From contig CAVQKQ010000025.1 of NCBI GenBank assembly GCA_963713085.1, forward strand, positions 33,253-97,252: a DNA stretch of 64,000 nucleotides, given 5' to 3'. Under the pieces are notes generated by a model. It saw only the letters and a list, made by a program, of their open reading frames with translations. It made no database searches and was not told the origin of the DNA. Shown in pieces: positions 52,672-60,082 of this stretch (position 1 is its first letter; every line of letters begins with the position of its first letter). This DNA comes from PFJX01 sp963713085. GTDB lineage: Bacteria; Pseudomonadota; Gammaproteobacteria; Burkholderiales; Thiobacillaceae. The translations under genes were made by a program, and so were the position numbers.

Positions 52672-54568
52672 TAACCGTATGATTTCGTTGAACACGAATT
52701 CAAAACGCAACCCTACAAAAGCGTCAATTGCTGTGAAGCGACCGGTTTTTTCACCCGGAGGGCATGAAAAACCTCGTTCTGTTCATCGTTGATGGAAGAA
52801 ACCCCCGTCACCGGGGTGGCGCCGTTCAGGCGGATGCGGTGATGCTGGATGCGATGCAATTGCTCAAGCGCGCGTTCCGGCGTCAGCCCGGCGTTCGCCG
52901 CGCGCAGCCGAGTGCGCATGACTCGATGCAGGATCAGCGCCATGAAACAGATCGAAGCGTGTGCCCGAATCCGCTCCGGCAGCCGGTGATACACCGGGCC
53001 GATGTCGATCTCCGATTTCAGCACCTTGAAGCCGCGTTCGATGTCGGCCAGCGATTTGTAGCGCGTGACCACGTCCTCGGATGACAGCCCTTGCGCGTTG
53101 GTCACCAGCAACAGCTTGCCATCCATCATCTCGGCCAGCGTGCGGGCATCGGCGTCGAGGTCATAGCTGAACAACTGCGCGGCCAGATCCACCTTGATGA
53201 TCTTCGACAAATGCGCCTCGCTCACCGCATGGAAGAAACGCGCCTTGGCGCCACTGTCGGAGAGCTTGCGGCCGCGACGTTTGACGCCGTCATCCTGTTC
53301 GACGAGTTTGCCGGCCCACTGCTCACCCTGCGCGATCAGCGCCTCGATGCGATCGGCGCGCCGCTGCGTCTGGATCGCCGCCATCACCGGATCATGCGCG
53401 ACCACCAGGCGCAAATCGTTCCACACCCACTCGTCGATGATCTCCTCGCTGGCCGTCGCACAGCGGGTGCGATGGAAATCCCCGAGCAGGTCGACGAAGT
53501 CGTGATAACGCCGGCCGGGTACGGCGATGATGAATTCGAGCGGTTGGCCGCTGCTGAGTCGGATCGCCCGCAGCGATTCAAGGTTGTCCAGACTGAGCAG
53601 TCCGCGATCGGCGATGAGAATCAGCCGGCGCACCGACGGAAAGCGCGCCAGCACAGTCGTCAGCGTGGGCAACAGCGTCTTGGTTTCGGCGGCATTGCCG
53701 TCGAACACTTCGTGGTAGAGCGGCAAGCCTTCCGCCGTCTGCACGACCCCGAGCATGAACTGGCGCGCGATCAAGCCTTCCTTGGCCTGTCCGAACTTGC
53801 GCACATCCTTCTCGACGGTCACCAGTCCTTCGCTGCGGATCGTGGTTAGGTCGTAGAAGACGACTGACAGGTCCTGGTCAATCAATGGACGCAACAGACC
53901 GGCCACGACGCTATCGACTTCGGTCTGGTGCTCCATCAGCGCATCCATGCTGCGGAGCAATTGCTGGTGCGTGATCGCAGTCAGATCCACTTCGGGCAAA
54001 GCCACCGTCTCCAGCCAGCGCAATACTCCGAGCTTGGAATCCGGATCGCACAGGCGGTTCAGCACCATGACCCGGATCAGGGCTTCGACATCGGTGGTGT
54101 GGCGCGTCTTGCGAAAGACGCGGCGCAGTTCGCCAAAGCCGAGTTCCTTCCACAGCTCGGTCAGCATCCAGACGTCACCCAGGGCGCGCGCCGATTCGAA
54201 CGAGATCGACGGTGTCGATGGCGCATCGCCCAACGGTTCGCGACCGGTCACTTTGAGCAAGCCGCTGATAACGGAATCCAGATCACCGCCGAGTTGTTCG
54301 AGCCGACCGAGGGTGGCGACGGTGCGCTTTTTGACCCGGCCTGCGTCATCCCGATAGGACTCGACGAGTTGGACGTAGCGGCGCTTTCCGGAGGCAGTGA
54401 TCTTGACAAACATGCCGCCACTTTATCAGCAAACTTCTCTACGTAAATAAAAGCCGTTGTTGACCATTGCGTGCCACCACACAGACTTTTGAAATCGGCG
54501 GCGGGAACCCGCATGAATGCTGGGGGTGCGTTAGAAAATCACTGTTTTTGGACTGCGAACTGTCGAAC
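52653..54568. mobile_element. IS1634-family insertion sequence
   Basis: About 1.9 kb. Imperfect ends: GTTCGACAGTT at 52654-52664 and its complement AACTGTCGAAC at 54558-54568 form 11-bp terminal inverted repeats. CCCGG (52648-52652 and 54569-54573) flanks both ends and might be a target duplication. It carries one transposase on the minus strand. The flanking genes (yjbQ left, gmd right) are unrelated fragments, so this may be the product of recombination between two copies or an assembly join. Confidence 0.88.
52713..54413 (-). CDS. IS1634-family transposase
   Basis: 566 residues, complete and in one frame. MFVKITASGKRRYVQLVESYRD is the family N-terminus. Catalytic residues are in VVFYDLTTI (Asp), LILIADRGLLS (Asp) and LADIERGFKVLKSEI (Glu). 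It cuts and joins the IS ends. GC and codon use are slightly below those of the surrounding genes. No passenger gene is carried. Confidence 0.94.
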   Translation of the reverse strand: MFVKITASGKRRYVQLVESYRDDAGRVKKRTVATLGRLEQLGGDLDSVISGLLKVTGREPLGDAPSTPSISFESARALGDVWMLTELWKELGFGELRRVFRKTRHTTDVEALIRVMVLNRLCDPDSKLGVLRWLETVALPEVDLTAITHQQLLRSMDALMEHQTEVDSVVAGLLRPLIDQDLSVVFYDLTTIRSEGLVTVEKDVRKFGQAKEGLIARQFMLGVVQTAEGLPLYHEVFDGNAAETKTLLPTLTTVLARFPSVRRLILIADRGLLSLDNLESLRAIRLSSGQPLEFIIAVPGRRYHDFVDLLGDFHRTRCATASEEIIDEWVWNDLRLVVAHDPVMAAIQTQRRADRIEALIAQGEQWAGKLVEQDDGVKRRGRKLSDSGAKARFFHAVSEAHLSKIIKVDLAAQLFSYDLDADARTLAEMMDGKLLLVTNAQGLSSEDVVTRYKSLADIERGFKVLKSEIDIGPVYHRLPERIRAHASICFMALILHRVMRTRLRAANAGLTPERALEQLHRIQHHRIRLNGATPVTGVSSINDEQNEVFHALRVKKPVASQQLTLL

Positions 54569-55458
54569 CCCGGTGGCCCGACGAGATCTACAACCTGGCC
54601 GCCCAGTCACACGTCGCCGTCAGTTTCGAGGAACCCGAATACACCGCCAACTCCGACGCCCTGGGGGCCCTGCGCATCCTGGAGGCCATTCGCATCCTGG
54701 GCCTGGAGAACAAGACCCGTTTCTACCAGGCCAGCACCTCCGAACTGTTCGGCCTGGTCCAGGAGACCCCCCAGAAGGAGACCACCCCCTTCTACCCCAG
54801 GAGTCCCTACGCCTGCGCCAAGCTCTACGCCTACTGGATCACGGTCAACTACCGGGAGGCCTACGGCATGTATGCCTGCAACGGCATCCTGTTCAACCAC
54901 GAATCCCCGGTGCGCGGCGAAACCTTCGTCACCCGCAAGATCACCCGGGCCCTGGCCCGCATCAAGCTGGGGCTGCAGGACTGCCTGTACCTCGGCAACC
55001 TGGATGCTAAACGCGACTGGGGCCACGCCAAGGACTACGTCGAGATGCAGTGGCTGATGCTGCAGCAGGAAAAACCGGAAGATTTCGTCATCGCCACCGG
55101 CGTGCAGTACTCGGTCCGCGACTTTGTCGATGCCGCCGCCCGGGAACTGGGCATGGCCATCCGTTGGGAAGGCCAAGGTGTAGAAGAAAAAGGTTACCTC
55201 CCCTCGCCCGCAAGCGGGAGAGGGGCCGGGGGAGAGGGAGAGAAGCCCATCGTCGCCGTCGATCCCCGCTACTTCCGCCCCACCGAGGTGGAGACGCTGC
55301 TGGGCGACCCGGCCAAGGCCAAGACCAAACTGGGCTGGACCCCGAAGATCAGCTTCGACGAACTGGTGGCCGAGATGGTGCGGGAAGACCTGAAGGCCGC
55401 CGAGCGGGACGAGCTCGTCAAGAAGCACGGCTACAAGACCATGGACTATCACGAGTGA
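54569..55458 (+). pseudogene. gmd: GDP-mannose 4,6-dehydratase, lacking its N-terminal part
   Basis: From the IS border the frame reads PDEIYNLAAQSHVAVSFEEPEYTANSDALG, with Tyr/Lys catalytic motif YPRSPYACAKLYAYW, GILFNHESPVRGETFVTRK and DPRYFRPTEVETLLGDP. About 75 residues with the Rossmann GxxGxxG NAD-binding loop are missing, so this copy is probably inactive unless the sequence is misassembled. Residues near VEEKGYLP-EKPIV are replaced by an in-frame palindromic repeat (55199-55240). It lies 4 bases before fcl in the GDP-fucose pathway. Confidence 0.88.
55199..55240. repeat. Palindromic repeat inserted in frame within gmd (copy 3)
   Basis: C/G-rich element whose reverse complement matches 9717-9756 with about four differences; CCCCTC and GAGGGG arms at 55200-55225 fold with one mismatch round AA. 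It encodes LPSPASGRGAGGEG instead of the expected surface loop, without breaking the frame. Confidence 0.8.
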
Positions 55459-55462
55459 AGCC

Positions 55463-56449
55463 ATGGAACTGAACGCCAGGATCTACGTCGCCGGCCATCG
55501 CGGGCTGGTGGGTTCCGCCCTGATGCGTGACCTCCGGAGCAAGGGTTTTACCCACCTCATCACCCGCAGCCACGCCGAGTTGGACCTGACCGACCAAACC
55601 CAGGTGGCGGCCTTCTTCGCGACAGAGCGTCCCGAATACGTCTTCCTGGCCGCGGCCAAGGTCGGCGGCATCCTCGCCAACGACCAATACCCGGCCGAAT
55701 TCATCCGCGACAACCTGGCCATCCAGACCAACGTCATCCACGCCGCCTGGCAGAACGACGTCAGGCGTCTGCTGTTCCTGGGCTCCTCCTGCATCTATCC
55801 CAAGCTGTGCCCCCAGCCCATGAAGGAGGAATACCTTCTCACCGGCCCCCTGGAGGCCACCAACCGGCCCTACGCCCTGGCCAAGATCGCCGGCATCGAG
55901 ATGTGCTGGAGCTACAACCGCCAGTACGGCACCCAATATCTGGCGGTGATGCCCACCAACCTTTACGGCCCTGGGGACAACTACCACCCGCAGAACAGCC
56001 ACGTCATCCCGGCCCTGATCCGCAAGTTCCACGAGGCCAAGCAGGGCAACAGTCCCACGGTGACGGTGTGGGGCACAGGCACGCCAAGACGGGAGTTTCT
56101 CTACAGCGAGGACATGGCGGATGCCTGCGTGTATCTGATGAACCTGCCGGACGACCGGTTCCAAACCCTGCTGGGCAGCGACGAATCCAAGACCGGCATC
56201 TTCATGCCGCCCCTGGTGAACATCGGGGTGGGTGAGGACCTGACCATCCGGGAATTGGCGGAAACCGTGCAAACCGTGGTTGGCTACAAAGGCGAGATCG
56301 TGTTCGACGCCACCAAGCCGGACGGCACCCCCAGAAAACTCATGGATGTGGACCGCCTGCACGAACTGGGCTGGCGAGCTCGGACAACAATGTCGACAGG
56401 ACTAGATTTGGCCTATCAGGACTTTCTGTCCAGCTGCCCCAGTATCTGA
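55463..56449 (+). CDS. fcl: GDP-L-fucose synthase (Fcl/WcaG)
   Basis: 328 residues. NAD(P)-binding loop VAGHRGLVGSAL at the N-terminus, the SSCIYPK (Ser) and NRPYALAKIAGIEMC (Tyr-x3-Lys) catalytic motifs, and PTNLYGPGDNYHPQNSHVIPALI. It epimerises and reduces GDP-4-keto-6-deoxymannose to GDP-L-fucose, used in surface polysaccharide. Intact, just after gmd. Stop at 56449, then divergent/convergent with mgtE. Confidence 0.95.
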   Translation: MELNARIYVAGHRGLVGSALMRDLRSKGFTHLITRSHAELDLTDQTQVAAFFATERPEYVFLAAAKVGGILANDQYPAEFIRDNLAIQTNVIHAAWQNDVRRLLFLGSSCIYPKLCPQPMKEEYLLTGPLEATNRPYALAKIAGIEMCWSYNRQYGTQYLAVMPTNLYGPGDNYHPQNSHVIPALIRKFHEAKQGNSPTVTVWGTGTPRREFLYSEDMADACVYLMNLPDDRFQTLLGSDESKTGIFMPPLVNIGVGEDLTIRELAETVQTVVGYKGEIVFDATKPDGTPRKLMDVDRLHELGWRARTTMSTGLDLAYQDFLSSCPSI

Positions 56450-56473
56450 GCCGCACAAGCAGACCGCCGCGGA

Positions 56474-57931
56474 TTACAGCAGTATTACAGTCGCCAGGCC
56501 CAGGAAGATGAAGAACCCCATCGAGTCCGTGATGAAGGTAGTCAGCACGGCGGAACCGAAGGCGGGGTCCAGGCCGAATCGGTCCAGCAGGGCGGGCGGG
56601 AAGAATCCCGCCATGGCGGCCACCAGCTGGTTGAGCAGCATGGCCGCGGCCATGACGCCGCCCAACGGGATGTTGTCGTAGAGCAGATAGGTCACAACGC
56701 CCATGACGCCGCCCCACATCGAGCCGTTGAGCATGGCGATGCCCAGTTCCTTGGTGAGCAGGCGTTTGGCGTTGTCCTTGTTGATCAGGCCCAGGGCCAG
56801 GCCGCGCACCACCAGGGTGGAGGTCTGGTTGCCGGAATTCCCCCCCATGCCGGCGACGATGGGCATGAGGGCGGCCAGGGCCGCCAGCTTGGTGATGCTG
56901 CCCTCGAAGGCGCCCACCACCCGGGAGGCGATCAGCGCGGTGCACAGGTTGATGGCCAGCCAGGTCCAGCGGTTCCGCGCCGCCTTCCAGACCGTGGTGA
57001 ACAGGTCCTCGTCCTCCCGCAGGCCCGCCAGCTGGAGCATGTCCTGTTCGGATTCGGCGCGGATGAAATCCAGCACCACGTCCACCGTGAGGCGCCCCAC
57101 CAGCCGGTCCTGGGCATCCACCACCGGTGCGGTCACCAGATCGTAGCGCTCGAAGGCCTGGGCGGCATCGGTGGCCTCGTCGAACGGATGAAACAGCACC
57201 GGGTCGTCGGACATGACCGCCGCCACGTGGGCTTCAGGATCGTGCACCAGCATCCGTTTCAGCGGCAGGGTGCCGATCATGCGGCCATCCCGCTCCACCA
57301 CGAACAGCTTGTCGGTGTGGGGCGGCAACTCGTCCAGGAAACGCAGGTAGCGCAGGGCCACCTCCAGGGTCACGTCGGCACGGATGGTGACGAAATCGTA
57401 ATCCATGAGGGCGCCCACCGAGTCCTCATCATAAGCCAGCGAGGATTCCACCTGGGCGCGCTTGGCCTGGTCCAGGGACCTGAGCAGTTCCTGCACCACG
57501 TCCTTGGGCAGGTCCGGCGCCAGATCGGCGATCTCATCGGTATCCAGGCTGTGGGCGGCGGCCAGCAATTCCCGCTTGTCCATGGCCGCGATAAGGGATT
57601 CCCGCACCGCGTCGGAGACCTCGATGAGGATGTCGCCGTCCCGCTCCGCCTTGACCAGGTCCCATACCAGCATCCGGTCTTCCAGAGGCAGGGCCTCCAG
57701 GATGTAGGCCACATCAGCCGGGTGCAGGCCGTCCAGCTTCTTGGAGAGTTCCGCCAGGTTCTGCTTGTGGACCAGGGATTCCACCAGATCGTGGCGCGGC
57801 ATGTTGGGTCGGGAGGACTCTTGCTTGTGGACGAGATCCTCCACCAGCTTGTGCCGGGCGATGAGGTCCATCACCTGCTGTAGGCTGTCCTCGAGGTGTT
57901 CCTTGATCTTATTTTCGTCCTGGACGTTCAT
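56474..57931 (-). CDS. mgtE: Magnesium transporter MgtE
   Basis: 485 residues. An N-terminal helical domain with the MgtE_N repeats (LDGLHPADVAYILEALPLEDR), two CBS domains (VALRYLRFLDELPPHTDKLFVVERDGRMIG and FERYDLVTAPVVDAQDRLVG), then five transmembrane helices with GMGGNSGNQTSTLVVRGLALG in the pore. It imports Mg2+, gated by cytoplasmic Mg2+. Near the N-terminus a short segment is duplicated (HKLVEDLVHKQ, then HDLVESLVHKQ), unlike most family members. Confidence 0.94.
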   Translation of the reverse strand: MNVQDENKIKEHLEDSLQQVMDLIARHKLVEDLVHKQESSRPNMPRHDLVESLVHKQNLAELSKKLDGLHPADVAYILEALPLEDRMLVWDLVKAERDGDILIEVSDAVRESLIAAMDKRELLAAAHSLDTDEIADLAPDLPKDVVQELLRSLDQAKRAQVESSLAYDEDSVGALMDYDFVTIRADVTLEVALRYLRFLDELPPHTDKLFVVERDGRMIGTLPLKRMLVHDPEAHVAAVMSDDPVLFHPFDEATDAAQAFERYDLVTAPVVDAQDRLVGRLTVDVVLDFIRAESEQDMLQLAGLREDEDLFTTVWKAARNRWTWLAINLCTALIASRVVGAFEGSITKLAALAALMPIVAGMGGNSGNQTSTLVVRGLALGLINKDNAKRLLTKELGIAMLNGSMWGGVMGVVTYLLYDNIPLGGVMAAAMLLNQLVAAMAGFFPPALLDRFGLDPAFGSAVLTTFITDSMGFFIFLGLATVILL

Positions 57932-57987
57932 TTACCGCATTCGCCTTGCCAAACCCTGGTTTGACGGCGATTGTAGCTTGCACCAAT

Positions 57988-58016
57988 GAGAAACGCCCCG
58001 ACACGGGGCGTTTCTC
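57988..58016 (-). terminator. Hairpin downstream of the repeat-protein gene
   Basis: GAGAAACGCCCCG and CGGGGCGTTTCTC form a perfect 13-bp stem with a 3-base loop. It is 16 bases past the stop of the 58032 gene on its strand and is followed by ATTGG; a weak T-run within the stem base suits a terminator. Also upstream of mgtE. Confidence 0.7.
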
Positions 58017-58031
58017 TGTCCGGATCAGGCC

Positions 58032-58892
58032 CTATTTCGAGGCGGGCGTGGCGGGTGCGGCGGGCGGCTGTCCCGGGACCTGCCAGATCTGGCTCCAGGT
58101 GTTGGGATCAAAGGGATTGAAGAAGTAGGGCTGCGGAGTACCCGATGCGGGCGGCGCCGCTTGCGGCACGACCGGCAGGCTATACATCTTTGCCCAGGCG
58201 TTGGGATCGAAGATGTTGACGGTGGGGGCGCCATAGGGCGATACCCCGGGTTCCGGCGCGACGCCCTGGGTCGGATAAGTCAGGAAGCCCTTCCACATGT
58301 CGCCGTAGGAGGCGGGATTCAATGTGGAGCCCATCCAGCCCATATACAGCCCCGGATTCATCGTGTTGACGCCGGCGCGCAACCATTGCGGATCAAGCGG
58401 CGACATCAACCATTTCAAATAAATCGCCGGGTTGATGGATTGCATCATCAGGTTCCAGACCTTGGAATCGACAGGGGCCATAGCCCAGCGCATCAACTTG
58501 CCCGGATCGGAAAACTGGGTCAGCAAGGCAGTATAGAAGTTGGGGTCCATGCCGGCCGCCAGCCACTTCATGTACACGTTGGGGTCGGTCATGAGAGGCA
58601 TCCACGCCGAATAGGAAGCGGGATTCATCATGCTGTTCATCATGTAGCCCCACATGGACGGGTCCAGCATCTGCATGCCCAGCGCGGTGTAGAACCCGGG
58701 CTCGGTCGCCGCGGTCGCGAAGGGCACGAACAGTTTCGGCTCCTTCAGCGCATTGGGGTTCTTCGTGAAGTCCCACATGCTTTGCGCCCAGGCCTCCGGT
58801 GTTTTCGGCACATCCTGAGGCGGTGCGTCGGCGGCTAACACGGCACCCGAGAAAGTGAAAGCAAGAGCGAGAGTCAATGTCTTGACGTTCAT
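58032..58892 (-). CDS. Exported protein of twelve 12-13-residue repeats, unknown function
   Basis: 286 residues; not recognised. A signal peptide (MNVKTLTLALAFTFSGAVLA, cut near ADA) exports it. From residue 51 to about 204 twelve units start with [DNE]P (once DS): 51, 64, 77, 90, 103, 116, 129, 142, 154, 167, 179, 192. The pattern is [DNE]P-x-x-[YWFL] followed by hydrophobic, Met- and Trp-rich residues, for example NPASYSAWMPLMT, DPNVYMKWLAAGM and NPAIYLKWLMSPL. A Pro/Ala-rich C-terminus contains two looser copies, FDPNAWAKM and FDPNTWSQIW. The ribosome site GGAGGTAA precedes the ATG. It has its own inverted-repeat leader and terminator. Confidence 0.82.
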   Translation of the reverse strand: MNVKTLTLALAFTFSGAVLAADAPPQDVPKTPEAWAQSMWDFTKNPNALKEPKLFVPFATAATEPGFYTALGMQMLDPSMWGYMMNSMMNPASYSAWMPLMTDPNVYMKWLAAGMDPNFYTALLTQFSDPGKLMRWAMAPVDSKVWNLMMQSINPAIYLKWLMSPLDPQWLRAGVNTMNPGLYMGWMGSTLNPASYGDMWKGFLTYPTQGVAPEPGVSPYGAPTVNIFDPNAWAKMYSLPVVPQAAPPASGTPQPYFFNPFDPNTWSQIWQVPGQPPAAPATPASK

Positions 58893-58910
58893 AATTTACC
58901 TCCGGGGGGT

Positions 58911-58930
58911 TTAGGATTAACCAATCCTAA
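58911..58930. promoter_or_regulatory. Operator-like inverted repeat upstream of the repeat-protein gene
   Basis: TTAGGATT and AATCCTAA (8-bp arms, spacer AACC) lie 18 bases before the start codon, between an AT-rich stretch (TATTTTTATA) and the ribosome site. It could be an operator or a leader hairpin. Confidence 0.5.
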
Positions 58931-58982
58931 TATTTTTATACACTCGTCAATTCATCTCGCAAGTCCCGAAGGGCATGACGGC

Positions 58983-59996
58983 TTACGACCTCACCCCGGA
59001 CGACTGGTTAAAGCTGTCGAGCACATCGAGATAACTGGCGCGCGCCATCACGGAGGGGTCCGGCAGATTCCGCTGGCTCATGCTGCCCTTTAGCTGGGCG
59101 ACCGACTCATACTCTTTTTCAGCCATCCAGCTTTGCATATCCACCAGGATTTCGCTCAGGCGACCCGGTCCGTGTGCCAAGAGGCAGGAGGCCAGATGCA
59201 CCACGTCCGCCCCCGCGAGGAGCAGCTTGAGGGCCTCGTCCGGTCCATGCACGCCGCCCGTGGCGGCCAGGGTCAGGCGGGTGCGGCGATGCAGGATGGC
59301 GATCCAGGTGATGCGCAGCAGGGCCTCGTCCGGATAGGACAGGCTGAGCCGGTTGGACACCTGCAGCGTTTCCAGATCGATATCCGGCTGGTAGAAGCGG
59401 TTAAACAGGGCAACACCCCGGGCGCCGCCCTGCTCAAGCTGGCGCACGAAATGGGGGAGGGATGAAAAATAGGGTGACAGCTTCATGATGATGGGCAGGC
59501 TCACCACCCCACGCAGTTCGGCCAGCAGGCTAAGGTAGCGGCTCTCCACCGCCTCGCCGGAATGGGCCATCTCCGCCGCCACGTGATAGACATTGAGTTC
59601 CAGGGCATCGGCGCCGGCCTGTTGCAGTTCCCGGCCCAGTTCCACCCAACCGGACAGGGACACGCCGTTGAGGCTGGCCACCACGGGAATTTCCAGGCGC
59701 TCCTTGAGACGGCGCAACTGCTCCAGATAGCGATCCAGACCGTTCTTGAACTCAGCGGGATCGGGCAGAAAACTGTCCGCTTCGCTGTGGCCCAGGTTGC
59801 CATGGAGCAGGAAGCGGTCCGCCATCGCCGCCTCCGCATCCAGTTCCTCTTCGAACAGGGAGTACATGACGATGGCTGCCGCGCCGGCGTCCTCCAGTCG
59901 CAGGGCGGAGTCCAGATGCCTGGACAAAGGCGAGGCCGACGGCACCAGCGGGTTCTTGAGCTTGAGGCCAACATAGTCGGTGGAGAGATCAATCAT
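58983..59996 (-). CDS. Dihydroorotate dehydrogenase-like protein
   Basis: 337 residues, FMN TIM-barrel family. MIDLSTDYVGLKLKNPLVPSASPLS, VVASLNGVSLSGW, ALELNVYHVAA, IIMKLSPYFSS and AATGGVHGPDEALKLLLAGADVV are the conserved segments. Such proteins are commonly encoded next to NifJ-type oxidoreductases, as here. A true pyrimidine role is doubtful; it may relay electrons. ATG 59996 is chosen because the longer frame starts in a repeat element. Confidence 0.88.
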   Translation of the reverse strand: MIDLSTDYVGLKLKNPLVPSASPLSRHLDSALRLEDAGAAAIVMYSLFEEELDAEAAMADRFLLHGNLGHSEADSFLPDPAEFKNGLDRYLEQLRRLKERLEIPVVASLNGVSLSGWVELGRELQQAGADALELNVYHVAAEMAHSGEAVESRYLSLLAELRGVVSLPIIMKLSPYFSSLPHFVRQLEQGGARGVALFNRFYQPDIDLETLQVSNRLSLSYPDEALLRITWIAILHRRTRLTLAATGGVHGPDEALKLLLAGADVVHLASCLLAHGPGRLSEILVDMQSWMAEKEYESVAQLKGSMSQRNLPDPSVMARASYLDVLDSFNQSSGVRS

Positions 59997-60011
59997 TTCA
60001 GGTCTCCCGCA

Positions 60012-60072
60012 GGGCCGCCCCAAGGGAGGCCTGAGCCCCCCGGGGGGTAGCGAACGAAGCGAGCTGGGGGGG
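60012..60072. repeat. Betaproteobacterial-type palindromic intergenic repeat
   Basis: The stretch GGGCCGCCCCAAGGGAGGCC followed by a C-run/G-run palindrome (CCCCCCGGGGGG) and AGCGAACGAAGCGAGC ends in a run of eight G. This is like intergenic repeats seen in many betaproteobacteria. It fills the gap between nifJ and the dehydrogenase-like gene and differs from the other repeat family in this window. Confidence 0.65.
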
Positions 60073-60082
60073 GTGTTTCATC

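Noticed and set aside
53091..53849. 252-residue open frame opposite the transposase
   Set aside because: Shadow of the intact IS1634 transposase; no family features.
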